Positions 15,867 through 24,180 of a stretch of 52,598 nucleotides of DNA are shown here, one piece after another. Below the pieces are notes generated by a model. The model did no database searches. It saw only the letters and a list, made by a program, of their open reading frames with translations, and had not been told where the DNA came from. This DNA comes from JAQIBY01 sp964418565. Its GTDB lineage: Bacteria > Bacteroidota > Bacteroidia > Bacteroidales > ML635J-15. Where the stretch lies: NCBI GenBank assembly GCA_964418565.1, contig CAYQMB010000007.1:1-52598 (forward strand). Direction: 5' to 3'. The position numbers were made by a program, and so were the translations under genes. Position 1 is the first letter of the stretch. Each line of letters opens with the position of its first letter.

Positions 15867-16610
15867 TCACGCATCTGTGTATGCAAGCAGGATGTTCAGT
15901 ACTTTCTGTACATTTTTCTTAAAGGTTTGCAGAACAGCTTCCCAGGAAACCGGTTCGGTATCAGTTTTCCAGCAGTCGTAATCAGTGCTCATCGCAATGA
16001 CAGCGTATGGAACTTCAGCTTCGTTAGCTAAAACAGCTTCCGTTGCAATGCTCATGTTAATCATATCTGCTCCCCAGGAACGAAACATAAGCGATTCAGC
16101 TCTGGTGGAGAAGCGAGGGCCTTCAATGGTAACAATGGTTCCGCCATTATGAAAAGCGATGCCCTGTTTATCAGCGATAGCAGCAAGTTCACCTCTAAGA
16201 TTGGTATCAAAGGGATCTGCCATGGCAGTATGTTTCATATCTCCGGCCGGAAAACTTTCATAAAAGCTAAGCTTACGTTGCCGTGTAAAATCAATAAACT
16301 GATCGGCAAACACGATATCACCGGGTTTAATCTCTTCTCTAAGGCTTCCCACAGCCGTAGTAGCAATAATTTTTTCACAGCCCAGCTCTTTAAGTGCCCA
16401 GATATTGGCACGGTAATTTACCTGTGTAGGTGGCAGGTTGTGTTTTTTGTTATGTCTGCTTAATATTGCAACGGGAGTATCATTTACAAGGCCGAGGGTC
16501 AGATCAGAATGAGCCCCGTATGGTGTAGCCATGTTTACAGTTTCGGCATCTTTCAGAATCTGTGGATCCTCAAGGCCGGAACCACCAATTATTCCAAGGC
16601 GTTTAGTCAT
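15867..16610 (-). CDS. mtnP: S-methyl-5'-thioadenosine phosphorylase
   Basis: Phosphorolyses methylthioadenosine from polyamine and other SAM-dependent reactions to adenine and methylthioribose-1-phosphate. From the ATG at 16610 it is 247 residues, starting MTKRLGIIGGSGLED. Family motifs: LSRHNKKHNLPPTQVNYRANIWAL, TTAVGSLREEIKPGD, and the MTAP-type end TEAVLANEAEVPYAVIAMSTDYDCW, where the TDYD aspartates recognise adenine. A longer frame to 16709 adds 33 residues that are antisense-like and not homologous, so it is rejected. The start overlaps the upstream gene's stop by 8 bases, indicating coupled translation. Confidence 0.93.
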   Translation of the reverse strand: MTKRLGIIGGSGLEDPQILKDAETVNMATPYGAHSDLTLGLVNDTPVAILSRHNKKHNLPPTQVNYRANIWALKELGCEKIIATTAVGSLREEIKPGDIVFADQFIDFTRQRKLSFYESFPAGDMKHTAMADPFDTNLRGELAAIADKQGIAFHNGGTIVTIEGPRFSTRAESLMFRSWGADMINMSIATEAVLANEAEVPYAVIAMSTDYDCWKTDTEPVSWEAVLQTFKKNVQKVLNILLAYTDA

Positions 16611-17352
16611 ATCGTAAGGAATCTGTTTTGATGTTATACCGACGTTCAATGGCGGTATCTTTGGGGAAATATTTTTGCGCAATGACAATGATGCTTCTGG
16701 CTGAGTCAATTTCGTACTCTTCTACCAAAAAGTCAAAATACAGGCTCATGCTGTTGGCCAATAATGGCTTAGTATATTCAGCGCTGGCATTAACAATGGA
16801 GTCATATTTTGGCATATACGTATACATTGCATCTTCTGCTTCATTTTCATTGTAATTGTAAAAATCCAGCGCTGCCTGATAAAATGTCAATCCGGCGTCA
16901 TCACTCAGCCTTAGCAAACGTCGGAGAATAGCGTATGCTTTGCTGTACCTGCCCTTTCGTGTGTATTCCAGCATAACGGGGACACCGGATTCCACAATAT
17001 CCTTAATGACAAAATTGTTATCGGGAAAATACTCACCGTAACGGTCTTTCCGTTTTGCACGAACCAGGTTTTTCAGTGCGTCTTCATAGGCGTCTTCGTA
17101 TTCCGGCATTCTATTGAGGGATGTATCCTGATAAATCTGATGATAAGCCATAGCCAGATACAAATACAATTCAGGGTCACCGGAGTATTTATTGCGGTTA
17201 AGCAGGCGGTCTGCTCTAAAAGCACAATCTTCCCATCTTTCTTCTTCATACATTTCAAACAGTTTATCAAAATAACCGCCTGCTACCTGTGCCTGGACGA
17301 ATGCAGTCCCGGCAAGGCTAATCAAAATAAGCAAAACAAAAAATCGTTTCAT
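16603..17352 (-). CDS. Exported helical-repeat protein of unknown function
   Basis: A 249-residue protein with a signal peptide (about residues 1-21, ending FVQAQ). The mature part is helical and TPR-like: repeated pairs such as LFEMYEEERWEDCAFRADRLL, LYLYLAMAYHQIYQ, and AYAILRRLLRLSDDAGLTFYQAALDFYNY. No catalytic motif is seen. It lies 79 bases downstream of a PorE-like OmpA protein and overlaps the MTA phosphorylase start, so it probably belongs to that transcript. It may be a periplasmic scaffold; I cannot name a family. Confidence 0.75.
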   Translation of the reverse strand: MKRFFVLLILISLAGTAFVQAQVAGGYFDKLFEMYEEERWEDCAFRADRLLNRNKYSGDPELYLYLAMAYHQIYQDTSLNRMPEYEDAYEDALKNLVRAKRKDRYGEYFPDNNFVIKDIVESGVPVMLEYTRKGRYSKAYAILRRLLRLSDDAGLTFYQAALDFYNYNENEAEDAMYTYMPKYDSIVNASAEYTKPLLANSMSLYFDFLVEEYEIDSARSIIVIAQKYFPKDTAIERRYNIKTDSLRYD

Positions 17353-17431
17353 AAATCATCCAGTTTTTCCCGATTTCAATATAATCAATTCAAATCACAT
17401 ACCAAAACTAAAAACACGTAGGTAATTTCCC

Positions 17432-19414
17432 TCAATCCAGAATGGGTATATAATCGTTTGCGATCACTCGCAGCTCTGTACGCCTGTTTCTCTGATTTGC
17501 GATATCCTGCTGCTCTTCAGGTAATGATTCGATAAACTCGGGTGTAAGTTCATCACCGGGTTCGAGCCAGTCATATTCCGTTGCCTCGTTTTCATCAACC
17601 ACAATAGGTTCAGACTCACCCTTACCCCGGGTTGACATCCTGCCTTCCGGTATCCCCTGTTCCTGAAGGTATTCGGCAACAGCTTGAGCACGTTTTTGGC
17701 TAAGTTCGATATTATTTTCTTCAGAACCAACCATATCAGTATGGGCTGTGAGTTCAATCACCAGATTCGGGTTATCGTTCAGAATTCCGACAAGGCTGTC
17801 AAGGGAGTGTTTCGCCTTTCCGGTAAGATCAAAGCTGGCAAATTCAAACTCAATGTTTGGTATTTCAAAGGTCTTATTGTAGGTTTCCAGTTCGACCTCG
17901 TGGGTAAATGTATAGTCGTAATACAGGGTATCCGTAGTAAAGCGTGATTTGCCATTGAAATACCCATCTTTATGAACGACATACACATATTCGGTATTGG
18001 ATTTCAGGCTAAAGGAGAAAAACCCGTCAACGGCATCGGTGGTATCGGTAAACATGGTACCGTCTGATCCAATAAGGTGTACTACAGCGCTATCGATAGG
18101 CTCTTCGGTATCTTTATCACTAACGAAGCCTTCTAAAGCAAATTTCAATGGTGGTTTTTCAAAAGAATAAATATCATCCCCTTTGGCTCCGGGCCGATCG
18201 GATGTAAAAAAGCCTTTTTCCTTATTTTTGTAATAATAAATGCCATAATCATTGCCCGGGCTTGAAAATGGTGGCTTCATGTTATCAACCTTCCACTTGT
18301 AGGAAGATTTTTTTGTTGCAACAAAAAGATCAAGTCCGCCCATGGATGGCTGCCTGTTGCTTGAAAAATACAGGCTTGTATCATTCCGCATATAAGGGAA
18401 CAACTCATCATTGGGAGTATTTACGGTTGGTCCCAGATTTTTTGGTCTGCTCCAGCTTCCGTCCTCTTTTTCCACGTACCAGATATCCGCACCACCAAAG
18501 CCACCGTCTTTCCGGGATGAGAAATACATGCGGTTGCCATCCGGGGACAAGGTAGGATGGCCTACAGATACAGAATCAGGAACCAGGGGCACACGTTCCG
18601 GATTCATCCAGTCATTTCCGGATTTGGAAATTTTAAAAATCTGACAGCCTTTTTTGATGCCCTTTTCTTTTTGGCAGGATGTAAACAACATGCTGCTGCC
18701 GTTTCCGAACATTTCAGGTGCACCATCATCGAATTCAGAGTTAAGCGAGTCAAGTTTTTCCGGCTCACTCCAACGACCTTTCCGGTCTTTTTTGCTGACG
18801 AACAAATCAGAAAAGCGCTCACCGGTAATATCAGATTTTCGCTTGCCTGCCACCCCTTTTCGTGTGGATGCAAAAAACACATGATCAAAGCCGTCTTTCT
18901 CAATCACTCCGGGGGCAAAATCGTCGTCACGGGTATTAAAATCCCGCATTTCGTTAACCTGAAAACGGGTTTGAATGTCTTTCCATTCCATTGCGAGTTC
19001 AGTAGATTCGATCATTTTCTGAATGACGCTGTCCTGCCCGTTTATCTGAATGTATTCGCGGTAGGTTTCAAGCGCATCCTCGTATTTATCCATGCGACGG
19101 TACACCTCACCAAGTTTCAGCCAGGCATCACGGTTTGCTTCGTCGTATTTTGAAGCCCTCCGCAGGTAGGTTCGGGCTCTGCGGATGTTACCGGACATGA
19201 AATAGCTGTTGCCGAGTTTATAATAAAAAGGTGCGCGCTCATCCCGGGTAGTCAGTTTCTTCAGAACTCGCTTATACCGGTCAATGGCTCTGTGATACTC
19301 CCCTGCTTCATAAATGGCATCAGCTTTTTCAATTCGCTTTTCCTGGGCATTGGAAGGCAAACTCTGCACCAGTATCAGAGCAATAAACACATATTTTATG
19401 TAACGCAAGGACAT
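17432..19414 (-). CDS. PorE-like multidomain protein (TPR, PD40 propeller, CRD, OmpA)
   Basis: A 660-residue exported protein with the domain order reported for Porphyromonas gingivalis PorE (PG1058), a T9SS component. Signal peptide 1-24 (ending SNAQ); TPR helices about 27-150; PD40/WD40-like propeller about 165-405 (repeats such as HPTLSPDGNRMYFSSRKDGG); carboxypeptidase-regulatory-like beta domain about 420-505; OmpA-like peptidoglycan-binding domain about 530-655 (LTAHTDMVGSEENNIELSQKRA ... NRRTELRV). The OmpA domain carries an acidic insertion (about 615-640). There is no lipobox, unlike PorE. First of three such proteins here, and the most divergent. Role in T9SS or cell-wall anchoring is inferred from architecture. 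Confidence 0.85.
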   Translation of the reverse strand: MSLRYIKYVFIALILVQSLPSNAQEKRIEKADAIYEAGEYHRAIDRYKRVLKKLTTRDERAPFYYKLGNSYFMSGNIRRARTYLRRASKYDEANRDAWLKLGEVYRRMDKYEDALETYREYIQINGQDSVIQKMIESTELAMEWKDIQTRFQVNEMRDFNTRDDDFAPGVIEKDGFDHVFFASTRKGVAGKRKSDITGERFSDLFVSKKDRKGRWSEPEKLDSLNSEFDDGAPEMFGNGSSMLFTSCQKEKGIKKGCQIFKISKSGNDWMNPERVPLVPDSVSVGHPTLSPDGNRMYFSSRKDGGFGGADIWYVEKEDGSWSRPKNLGPTVNTPNDELFPYMRNDTSLYFSSNRQPSMGGLDLFVATKKSSYKWKVDNMKPPFSSPGNDYGIYYYKNKEKGFFTSDRPGAKGDDIYSFEKPPLKFALEGFVSDKDTEEPIDSAVVHLIGSDGTMFTDTTDAVDGFFSFSLKSNTEYVYVVHKDGYFNGKSRFTTDTLYYDYTFTHEVELETYNKTFEIPNIEFEFASFDLTGKAKHSLDSLVGILNDNPNLVIELTAHTDMVGSEENNIELSQKRAQAVAEYLQEQGIPEGRMSTRGKGESEPIVVDENEATEYDWLEPGDELTPEFIESLPEEQQDIANQRNRRTELRVIANDYIPILD

Positions 19415-19469
19415 GCTATTAAAATCAGATGGTATAACGATACAATCCGCGGATTATTATTTAAAATTT

Positions 19470-19477
19470 CAAAGATA
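19470..19477 (-). promoter_or_regulatory. Bacteroidota -7 box (TATCTTTG) upstream of the PorE-like gene
   Basis: On the minus strand TATCTTTG fits TAnnTTTG exactly and lies 55 bases before the start at 19414. A -33 TTG candidate at 19492-19494 is only 14 bases away, closer than usual. Confidence 0.4.
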
Positions 19478-19631
19478 AAAAAGTTTCATCACAATCAGCT
19501 TTAGCGGATCCGGATGAGGCATATTTCCTGCAAATAATGTACATCTGAGCCAAACCTTTCACAGAAGTAAGAATCATATCATGCAGCGCTTCTTATGAAA
19601 CCGGCAATATGGTGTATCCACGGATTTTACC

Positions 19632-19639
19632 TACATTTG
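19632..19639 (+). promoter_or_regulatory. Bacteroidota -7 box (TACATTTG) for the DEAD-box helicase
   Basis: TACATTTG matches TAnnTTTG and ends 25 bases before the helicase ATG, giving a short leader of about 20 bases. No convincing TTTG at the -33 position. Confidence 0.45.
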
Positions 19640-19664
19640 CACAGAACTAAATAAGGCAGCTTAT

Positions 19665-20981
19665 ATGCGATTTGATGAACTACAACTGAGTGATGATTTA
19701 CAGGAGGCCATTTCTTTCATGGGTTTTACTGAAACCACGGAAATACAGAGCCTTGCTGTTCCTGAAATCCTGAATGGCAGTGACCTTATTGCATCAGCCC
19801 AGACAGGTACGGGGAAAACAGCAGCATTTGTTCTGCCTTTACTTGATCTTATAAATGATGCACCACCGGCAAAAGGAGTGCGTGCCCTCATCGTTGTACC
19901 GACACGAGAACTGGCGGCACAGATTGATCAGGAGATACAGGGGATATCGTATTTTTTACCTGTAACATCCCTTGCCATTTATGGCGGTGGTGACGGCAGC
20001 GAATGGAATCAGGAGCGAAAAGCCCTGAGTGAAGGCATGGACATTGTTATTGCCACACCAGGAAAACTTCTGGCACACATCAAACTTGGCTACGTATCGT
20101 TCAAAAACCTGAATCATTTCATTCTGGATGAAGCTGATAAGATGCTGGATATGGGGTTTTATGAGGATATCATGCGCATATCAGAGCAGCTGCCTAAAAA
20201 GCGTCAGACGTTAATGTTCAGTGCTACCATGCCACCAAAAATACGGCAGATGGCACAAAAGCTACTACACAAACCTGCAGAAATAAACATTAATCTGTCA
20301 AAGCCTGCTGAAGGGGTTTTACAGGCTGCCCATCCGGTACATCCAAAGGATAAAATCAAACTCATCAAAGCGCTTATATCTGACAAGCCGGCATACAAAC
20401 GAATTCTCATTTTCACAAGCACCAAAGTTCAGGTTAATGAGATTGTCAGAAGCCTGAATAAGTCAAGCCTGAACAGTCATGGCATATCCTCAGACTTTGA
20501 ACAGAGCGAGCGCCAGAACATTCTGAATCAATTCAAATCCGGACAGGTCCGCATTTTAGTCGCTACGGACGTATTGAGTCGTGGTATTGACATCAAAAAC
20601 ATTGATTTGATTATCAATTATGAGGTACCAAACGATGCGGAGGATTATGTTCATCGTGTCGGGCGCACAGCCAGGGCAGAACAAACCGGTGTAGCCATCA
20701 CTCTTGTCAGTCCGGATCAGATTCGTGATTTTGACACCATTGAAAAGCGTATAGAGCAGGAGGTTCCAAAGCTCCACCTACCCTGGGATTCCGCGCAGAC
20801 ACCTGAATGGAAAGTAAGCTCACGGCATCCGGGAAACAATTCACGACGAAGATCGAAGGGTAAAAGAGCCAGCAATAAAAAACCCTATTCCAAGAAGCAA
20901 GGCCATCAAAGCAAAAAACACTCCGGCAACAAATCCTGGCAAGCAGGGCAAGGAAAGAATAAATCCGGAAAAAAGAGCTAA
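19665..20981 (+). CDS. DEAD-box ATP-dependent RNA helicase (RhlE-like)
   Basis: A 438-residue RNA-unwinding enzyme. Motifs in order: Q motif (FTETTEIQ, about 21-28), Walker A AQTGTGKT (45-52), PTRELA, TPGK, DEAD, SAT, then the second RecA domain with IIFTST-like ILIFTSTKVQV, ATDVLSRGIDI, and HRVGRTAR. The C-terminal 65 residues are a very basic Lys/Ser/Arg tail typical of RhlE-type helicases and used for RNA binding in ribosome assembly or mRNA decay. It is a single-gene unit convergent with gcvT. Confidence 0.94.
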   Translation: MRFDELQLSDDLQEAISFMGFTETTEIQSLAVPEILNGSDLIASAQTGTGKTAAFVLPLLDLINDAPPAKGVRALIVVPTRELAAQIDQEIQGISYFLPVTSLAIYGGGDGSEWNQERKALSEGMDIVIATPGKLLAHIKLGYVSFKNLNHFILDEADKMLDMGFYEDIMRISEQLPKKRQTLMFSATMPPKIRQMAQKLLHKPAEININLSKPAEGVLQAAHPVHPKDKIKLIKALISDKPAYKRILIFTSTKVQVNEIVRSLNKSSLNSHGISSDFEQSERQNILNQFKSGQVRILVATDVLSRGIDIKNIDLIINYEVPNDAEDYVHRVGRTARAEQTGVAITLVSPDQIRDFDTIEKRIEQEVPKLHLPWDSAQTPEWKVSSRHPGNNSRRRSKGKRASNKKPYSKKQGHQSKKHSGNKSWQAGQGKNKSGKKS

Positions 20982-21008
20982 AAAAAGCGCTCCGGTTCAT
21001 GGAGCGCT
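20982..21008 (-). terminator. Terminator after gcvT
   Basis: AGCGCTCC (20986-20993) pairs perfectly with GGAGCGCT (21001-21008) around a 7-base loop. On the minus strand a run of T follows (20981-20986), 7 bases after the gcvT stop. On the plus strand the stem is followed by CTGAGATTATTT, a weak U-tract, so it may also slow helicase transcription. Confidence 0.8.
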
Positions 21009-21014
21009 CTGAGA

Positions 21015-22136
21015 TTATTTCACTTCAGGTTTCTGATCTTTAAAGATAGGGGGTTTAACGACTTCAGCTTTTAAGCGTTTTTTACGCACCCCAATGAAAA
21101 TTTCAGTGCCGGACTTCCAGTATCCTCGTTTAAGGTAAGCAAGCCCGATTCCCTGGTTCATCATAGGAGACATGGTACCGCTGGTAACTTCACCGATTTC
21201 ATTACCATCAGCATCGTATACTTTATAATGCTGCCTGGGGATGCCACGTTCTTTCATGACAAAGGCCTTTAGCATGCGTTCGGGCTTTTCGGCTTTCAGC
21301 TTTTCATGATAATCGCGCATAATGAAATTGTTGCCTTCTGTAAATTTGGTTACCCAGCCCAGTGCAGCTTCAATGGGAGAGGTTGTTTCATCAATATCAT
21401 TACCGTAGAGGCACATTTTCATCTCCATTCGGAGGGTATCACGAGCACCAAGGCCAATGGGTTTAATCCCAAATTCTTCGCCGGCTTCGAGCACAGCTTT
21501 GTAAAGTTTCTGAGCTTCTTTATTTTCACAGTAGATTTCACATCCACCGGCACCGGTATACCCGGTAGTCGAGAAAATCACCTCATCAATACCGGCAAAG
21601 GGGATTCTTTTTGTGGTATAAAATCCCATGTCCATGATGTTTTCACCGGTCAGTTTTTGCATAGCCTTCATGGCATATGGTCCCTGCACAGCAAGCTGGC
21701 TGATATCATCAGAAATATTTTTGAGTTCCTCTCCTACTTTCAAACCGAAAGATTCGGCTTGTTTTTTACACCACGTCCAGTCTTTATCAATATTAGCCGC
21801 ATTGACAACCAGGAGGTAATCTTCTTCAGCAAACCGATACACAAGGAAATCATCCACAATTCCGCCTTTATCATTGGTCATGCATGAATACTGAACTTTT
21901 CCGTCATAAAGGTCATTCACATCATTGGTAGAAATGCGCTGGATGTAATCTTTTGCTTTCGGGCCGGTAACGGTAAACTCACCCATATGGGAAACATCAA
22001 ACACACCCAGTTTATCGCGCACGGTCCGGTGTTCTTCTTTAATTCCGTCAAATTCTACCGGCATGTTAAATCCGGCAAAAGGCACCATGCGTCCTCCCAT
22101 GGTTTCGTGCATTTCTTTAAGCGCTGTATTTTTCAT
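21015..22136 (-). CDS. gcvT: Aminomethyltransferase (glycine cleavage system T protein)
   Basis: Transfers the aminomethyl-derived one-carbon unit from lipoylated H protein to tetrahydrofolate, releasing ammonia. It is 373 residues, normal for GcvT. N-terminal MVPFAGFNMPVEF and GVFDVSHMGEFTVTG, GGIVDDFLVYR (with the conserved folate-contacting aspartates), TGYTGAGGCEIYC and GLGARDTLRMEMKMCLYGND are diagnostic. The C-terminal EVTSGTMSPMMNQGIGLAYL forms the barrel that caps the active site. No other gcv gene is in the window. It lies 36 bases after a PorE-like gene, so it may be the last gene of that envelope operon. Confidence 0.95.
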   Translation of the reverse strand: MKNTALKEMHETMGGRMVPFAGFNMPVEFDGIKEEHRTVRDKLGVFDVSHMGEFTVTGPKAKDYIQRISTNDVNDLYDGKVQYSCMTNDKGGIVDDFLVYRFAEEDYLLVVNAANIDKDWTWCKKQAESFGLKVGEELKNISDDISQLAVQGPYAMKAMQKLTGENIMDMGFYTTKRIPFAGIDEVIFSTTGYTGAGGCEIYCENKEAQKLYKAVLEAGEEFGIKPIGLGARDTLRMEMKMCLYGNDIDETTSPIEAALGWVTKFTEGNNFIMRDYHEKLKAEKPERMLKAFVMKERGIPRQHYKVYDADGNEIGEVTSGTMSPMMNQGIGLAYLKRGYWKSGTEIFIGVRKKRLKAEVVKPPIFKDQKPEVK

Positions 22137-22172
22137 AAGGTTTGAACAAATTTTGGTAAATAGATATGTCAG

Positions 22173-24173
22173 TTAATTATTCTCCAACACTTTGAATTCC
22201 ACTCTCCGATTCATCTGCCGACCCTCATCGGTATCGTTATCAGCAATGGGATGTTTAAAGGCATAACCTTTGTATTTCAGTCTGTCATCGTCAATTCCCT
22301 GTTCAATGAGGTAATCAACCACAGATTTGGCGCGGCTCTCGGACAATTCCAGATTGTATTCCATGGACCCGCGGTTGTCAGTATGACCACTGATTTCAAT
22401 TTTGATTCCCGGGTTGTCCACAAGGACCTTTTTCACACGCTCCAGTTCAGCGAAAGACTCTTCCCTGAGGCTGGCCTTATCGTAATCGAAAAAGATATTT
22501 TTCAGCACAATACGTGTTCCCACCTCCATAGGCTGCAGGAGAACTTCACGCTCGATTTTCTGAAATCTGGCGGTATCGGGAATATTAAAATTTTCGGAGT
22601 GAAACATATAGCCGTCACGGTTGACCGACAAACCATAATTTTTTCCGGCAGGCAGTGAAGCTACAAACTTTCCTGATGCCTGATTTGAAAAAAGTTCAAC
22701 CACAATTTCGTTTTTATCGTTATCCACGATTTCAATACTGGCTTTTAGTGGATCAAGTGTTTTTGCGTCCTTTACCCATCCTGTAAACAGTGTTAGCCTG
22801 GCTTCAATCTGGTCGGCTTTTTCAATGGTGTCCCGTTCGGGATACTTCACTTCATAAATATCATAGTCACCGTATCCGTCAGGTCTGATGGAACTGATGT
22901 AAGCATGCTTTCCATCTGCAGCAATGCTAAAGAAGGCTTCATCATCAGGGGTGTTAATCGGATACCCGAGATTTTCGGGAGCAGACCAGTTTCCATTGGT
23001 ATCCTGCCGACTGCGGAAGATATCCATTCCTCCCATGCTGTTATGTCCACGGGAGCAAAAATAGAGAGTTCGTCCATCGGGGTGGATCAACACACCTTCT
23101 TCATCGTATTTTGTGTTTATTACAGGGCCAAGATTTTCAGGCGCACCCCAAGAATCCCAGGGTGTACGTTCACAAACCCATATATCACGGCCACCCTCAC
23201 TACCTTCGGGGCGGTTAGAAATGAGGTACAGTTTTTTGCCATCATAAGACAGGCTCACCTTGGATTCATGAAATTCTGAATTTACCGGAGGCCCAAGGTC
23301 TTCAGGCTTTTGCCAATCATCACCCTCGAGAACAGAATAATAAATATCTCCGCCTTGTTTATTCACTGGTTTGTACACGTACATTTTCTGACCATCCGTT
23401 GATATTCCGCTGATAGCATCGTGTCCGTTGGTGTTAATGGGCGAACCAAAGCGTTTGCTTTTTGACCAGCTTCCATCCTCTTGTTTATCAGAATACCAGA
23501 CATCTTCACAATACTTACCATCAGAGGGTTCAACCGGATTGCCAATGTATTTACGACGGGCGGTAAAGACGAGCCGTGATCCGTCAGCCAGAATCATTGG
23601 ATTGTACTCCGGATATTTTGAATTAATGGATTCTCCCAGGTTGGATATTTCCACTTCAACTGTATCTTCAACCAGTTCAATGCCGTTGCGACACTCGTTG
23701 ATATACTTCTGCACTTCCATGCGCTCATTTTCATCCATGGAAGGATGATTTTTCATGTATTCATTAAATGCAAGGATTGCCTCCTGGAATTTGTAATTCA
23801 CGTGTCGGCTTTTGCCCAACCAGATCAACAAATCCTCCTGCACCCATGGGTTCAATTTCGCGGCTTTTTCAAAATATTCCAGTGCCTTTTGTTTTTGTTT
23901 TGCTTCAACACATGTTTTCCCGATTTTATAATTTAATTCAGCGCTGTTGGGATTAAACTCCCGGGCTTTAAGATAATAATCAAGTGCTTTTTCGGGTTTA
24001 TCTTTGTTTTTGCGAGCATTATCCCCATATCGGATATTTCGCTTAGCGGATCTGAATTCACTTGTCTGATCGGGGAAATTTGATCGTTTAAATTCAACAT
24101 TTTCCTGAGCAAATGTTCCTCCCAACGGAATCATAATGGTCAACAGAACAAGTATTAACGGCTTTTTTAACAT
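22173..24173 (-). CDS. PorE-like multidomain protein (TPR, PD40, CRD, OmpA), second paralogue
   Basis: A 666-residue exported protein. Signal peptide about 1-22 (GGTFAQ); TPR region about 40-165; PD40 propeller about 185-430 with repeats such as KMYVYKPVNKQGGDIYYSV and EEGVLIHPDGRTLYFCSRGHNSMGGMDIF; CRD about 455-545; OmpA domain about 550-665 (IFFDYDKASLREESFAEL, ISGHTDNRGSMEYNLELSESRA, MNRRVEFKVL). It ends 8 bases from the start region of the next paralogue and closely resembles it, especially in the last 200 residues, so the two probably arose by tandem duplication. Inferred to act as a T9SS accessory or outer membrane-peptidoglycan linker. Confidence 0.86.
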   Translation of the reverse strand: MLKKPLILVLLTIMIPLGGTFAQENVEFKRSNFPDQTSEFRSAKRNIRYGDNARKNKDKPEKALDYYLKAREFNPNSAELNYKIGKTCVEAKQKQKALEYFEKAAKLNPWVQEDLLIWLGKSRHVNYKFQEAILAFNEYMKNHPSMDENERMEVQKYINECRNGIELVEDTVEVEISNLGESINSKYPEYNPMILADGSRLVFTARRKYIGNPVEPSDGKYCEDVWYSDKQEDGSWSKSKRFGSPINTNGHDAISGISTDGQKMYVYKPVNKQGGDIYYSVLEGDDWQKPEDLGPPVNSEFHESKVSLSYDGKKLYLISNRPEGSEGGRDIWVCERTPWDSWGAPENLGPVINTKYDEEGVLIHPDGRTLYFCSRGHNSMGGMDIFRSRQDTNGNWSAPENLGYPINTPDDEAFFSIAADGKHAYISSIRPDGYGDYDIYEVKYPERDTIEKADQIEARLTLFTGWVKDAKTLDPLKASIEIVDNDKNEIVVELFSNQASGKFVASLPAGKNYGLSVNRDGYMFHSENFNIPDTARFQKIEREVLLQPMEVGTRIVLKNIFFDYDKASLREESFAELERVKKVLVDNPGIKIEISGHTDNRGSMEYNLELSESRAKSVVDYLIEQGIDDDRLKYKGYAFKHPIADNDTDEGRQMNRRVEFKVLENN

Positions 24174-24180
24174 AATTCCA

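Noticed and set aside
16611..16709. N-terminal extension of MTA phosphorylase to an ATG at 16709
   Set aside because: The extra 33 residues overlap the upstream gene and precede the conserved MTKRLGIIGGSG start, so they are not part of the enzyme.
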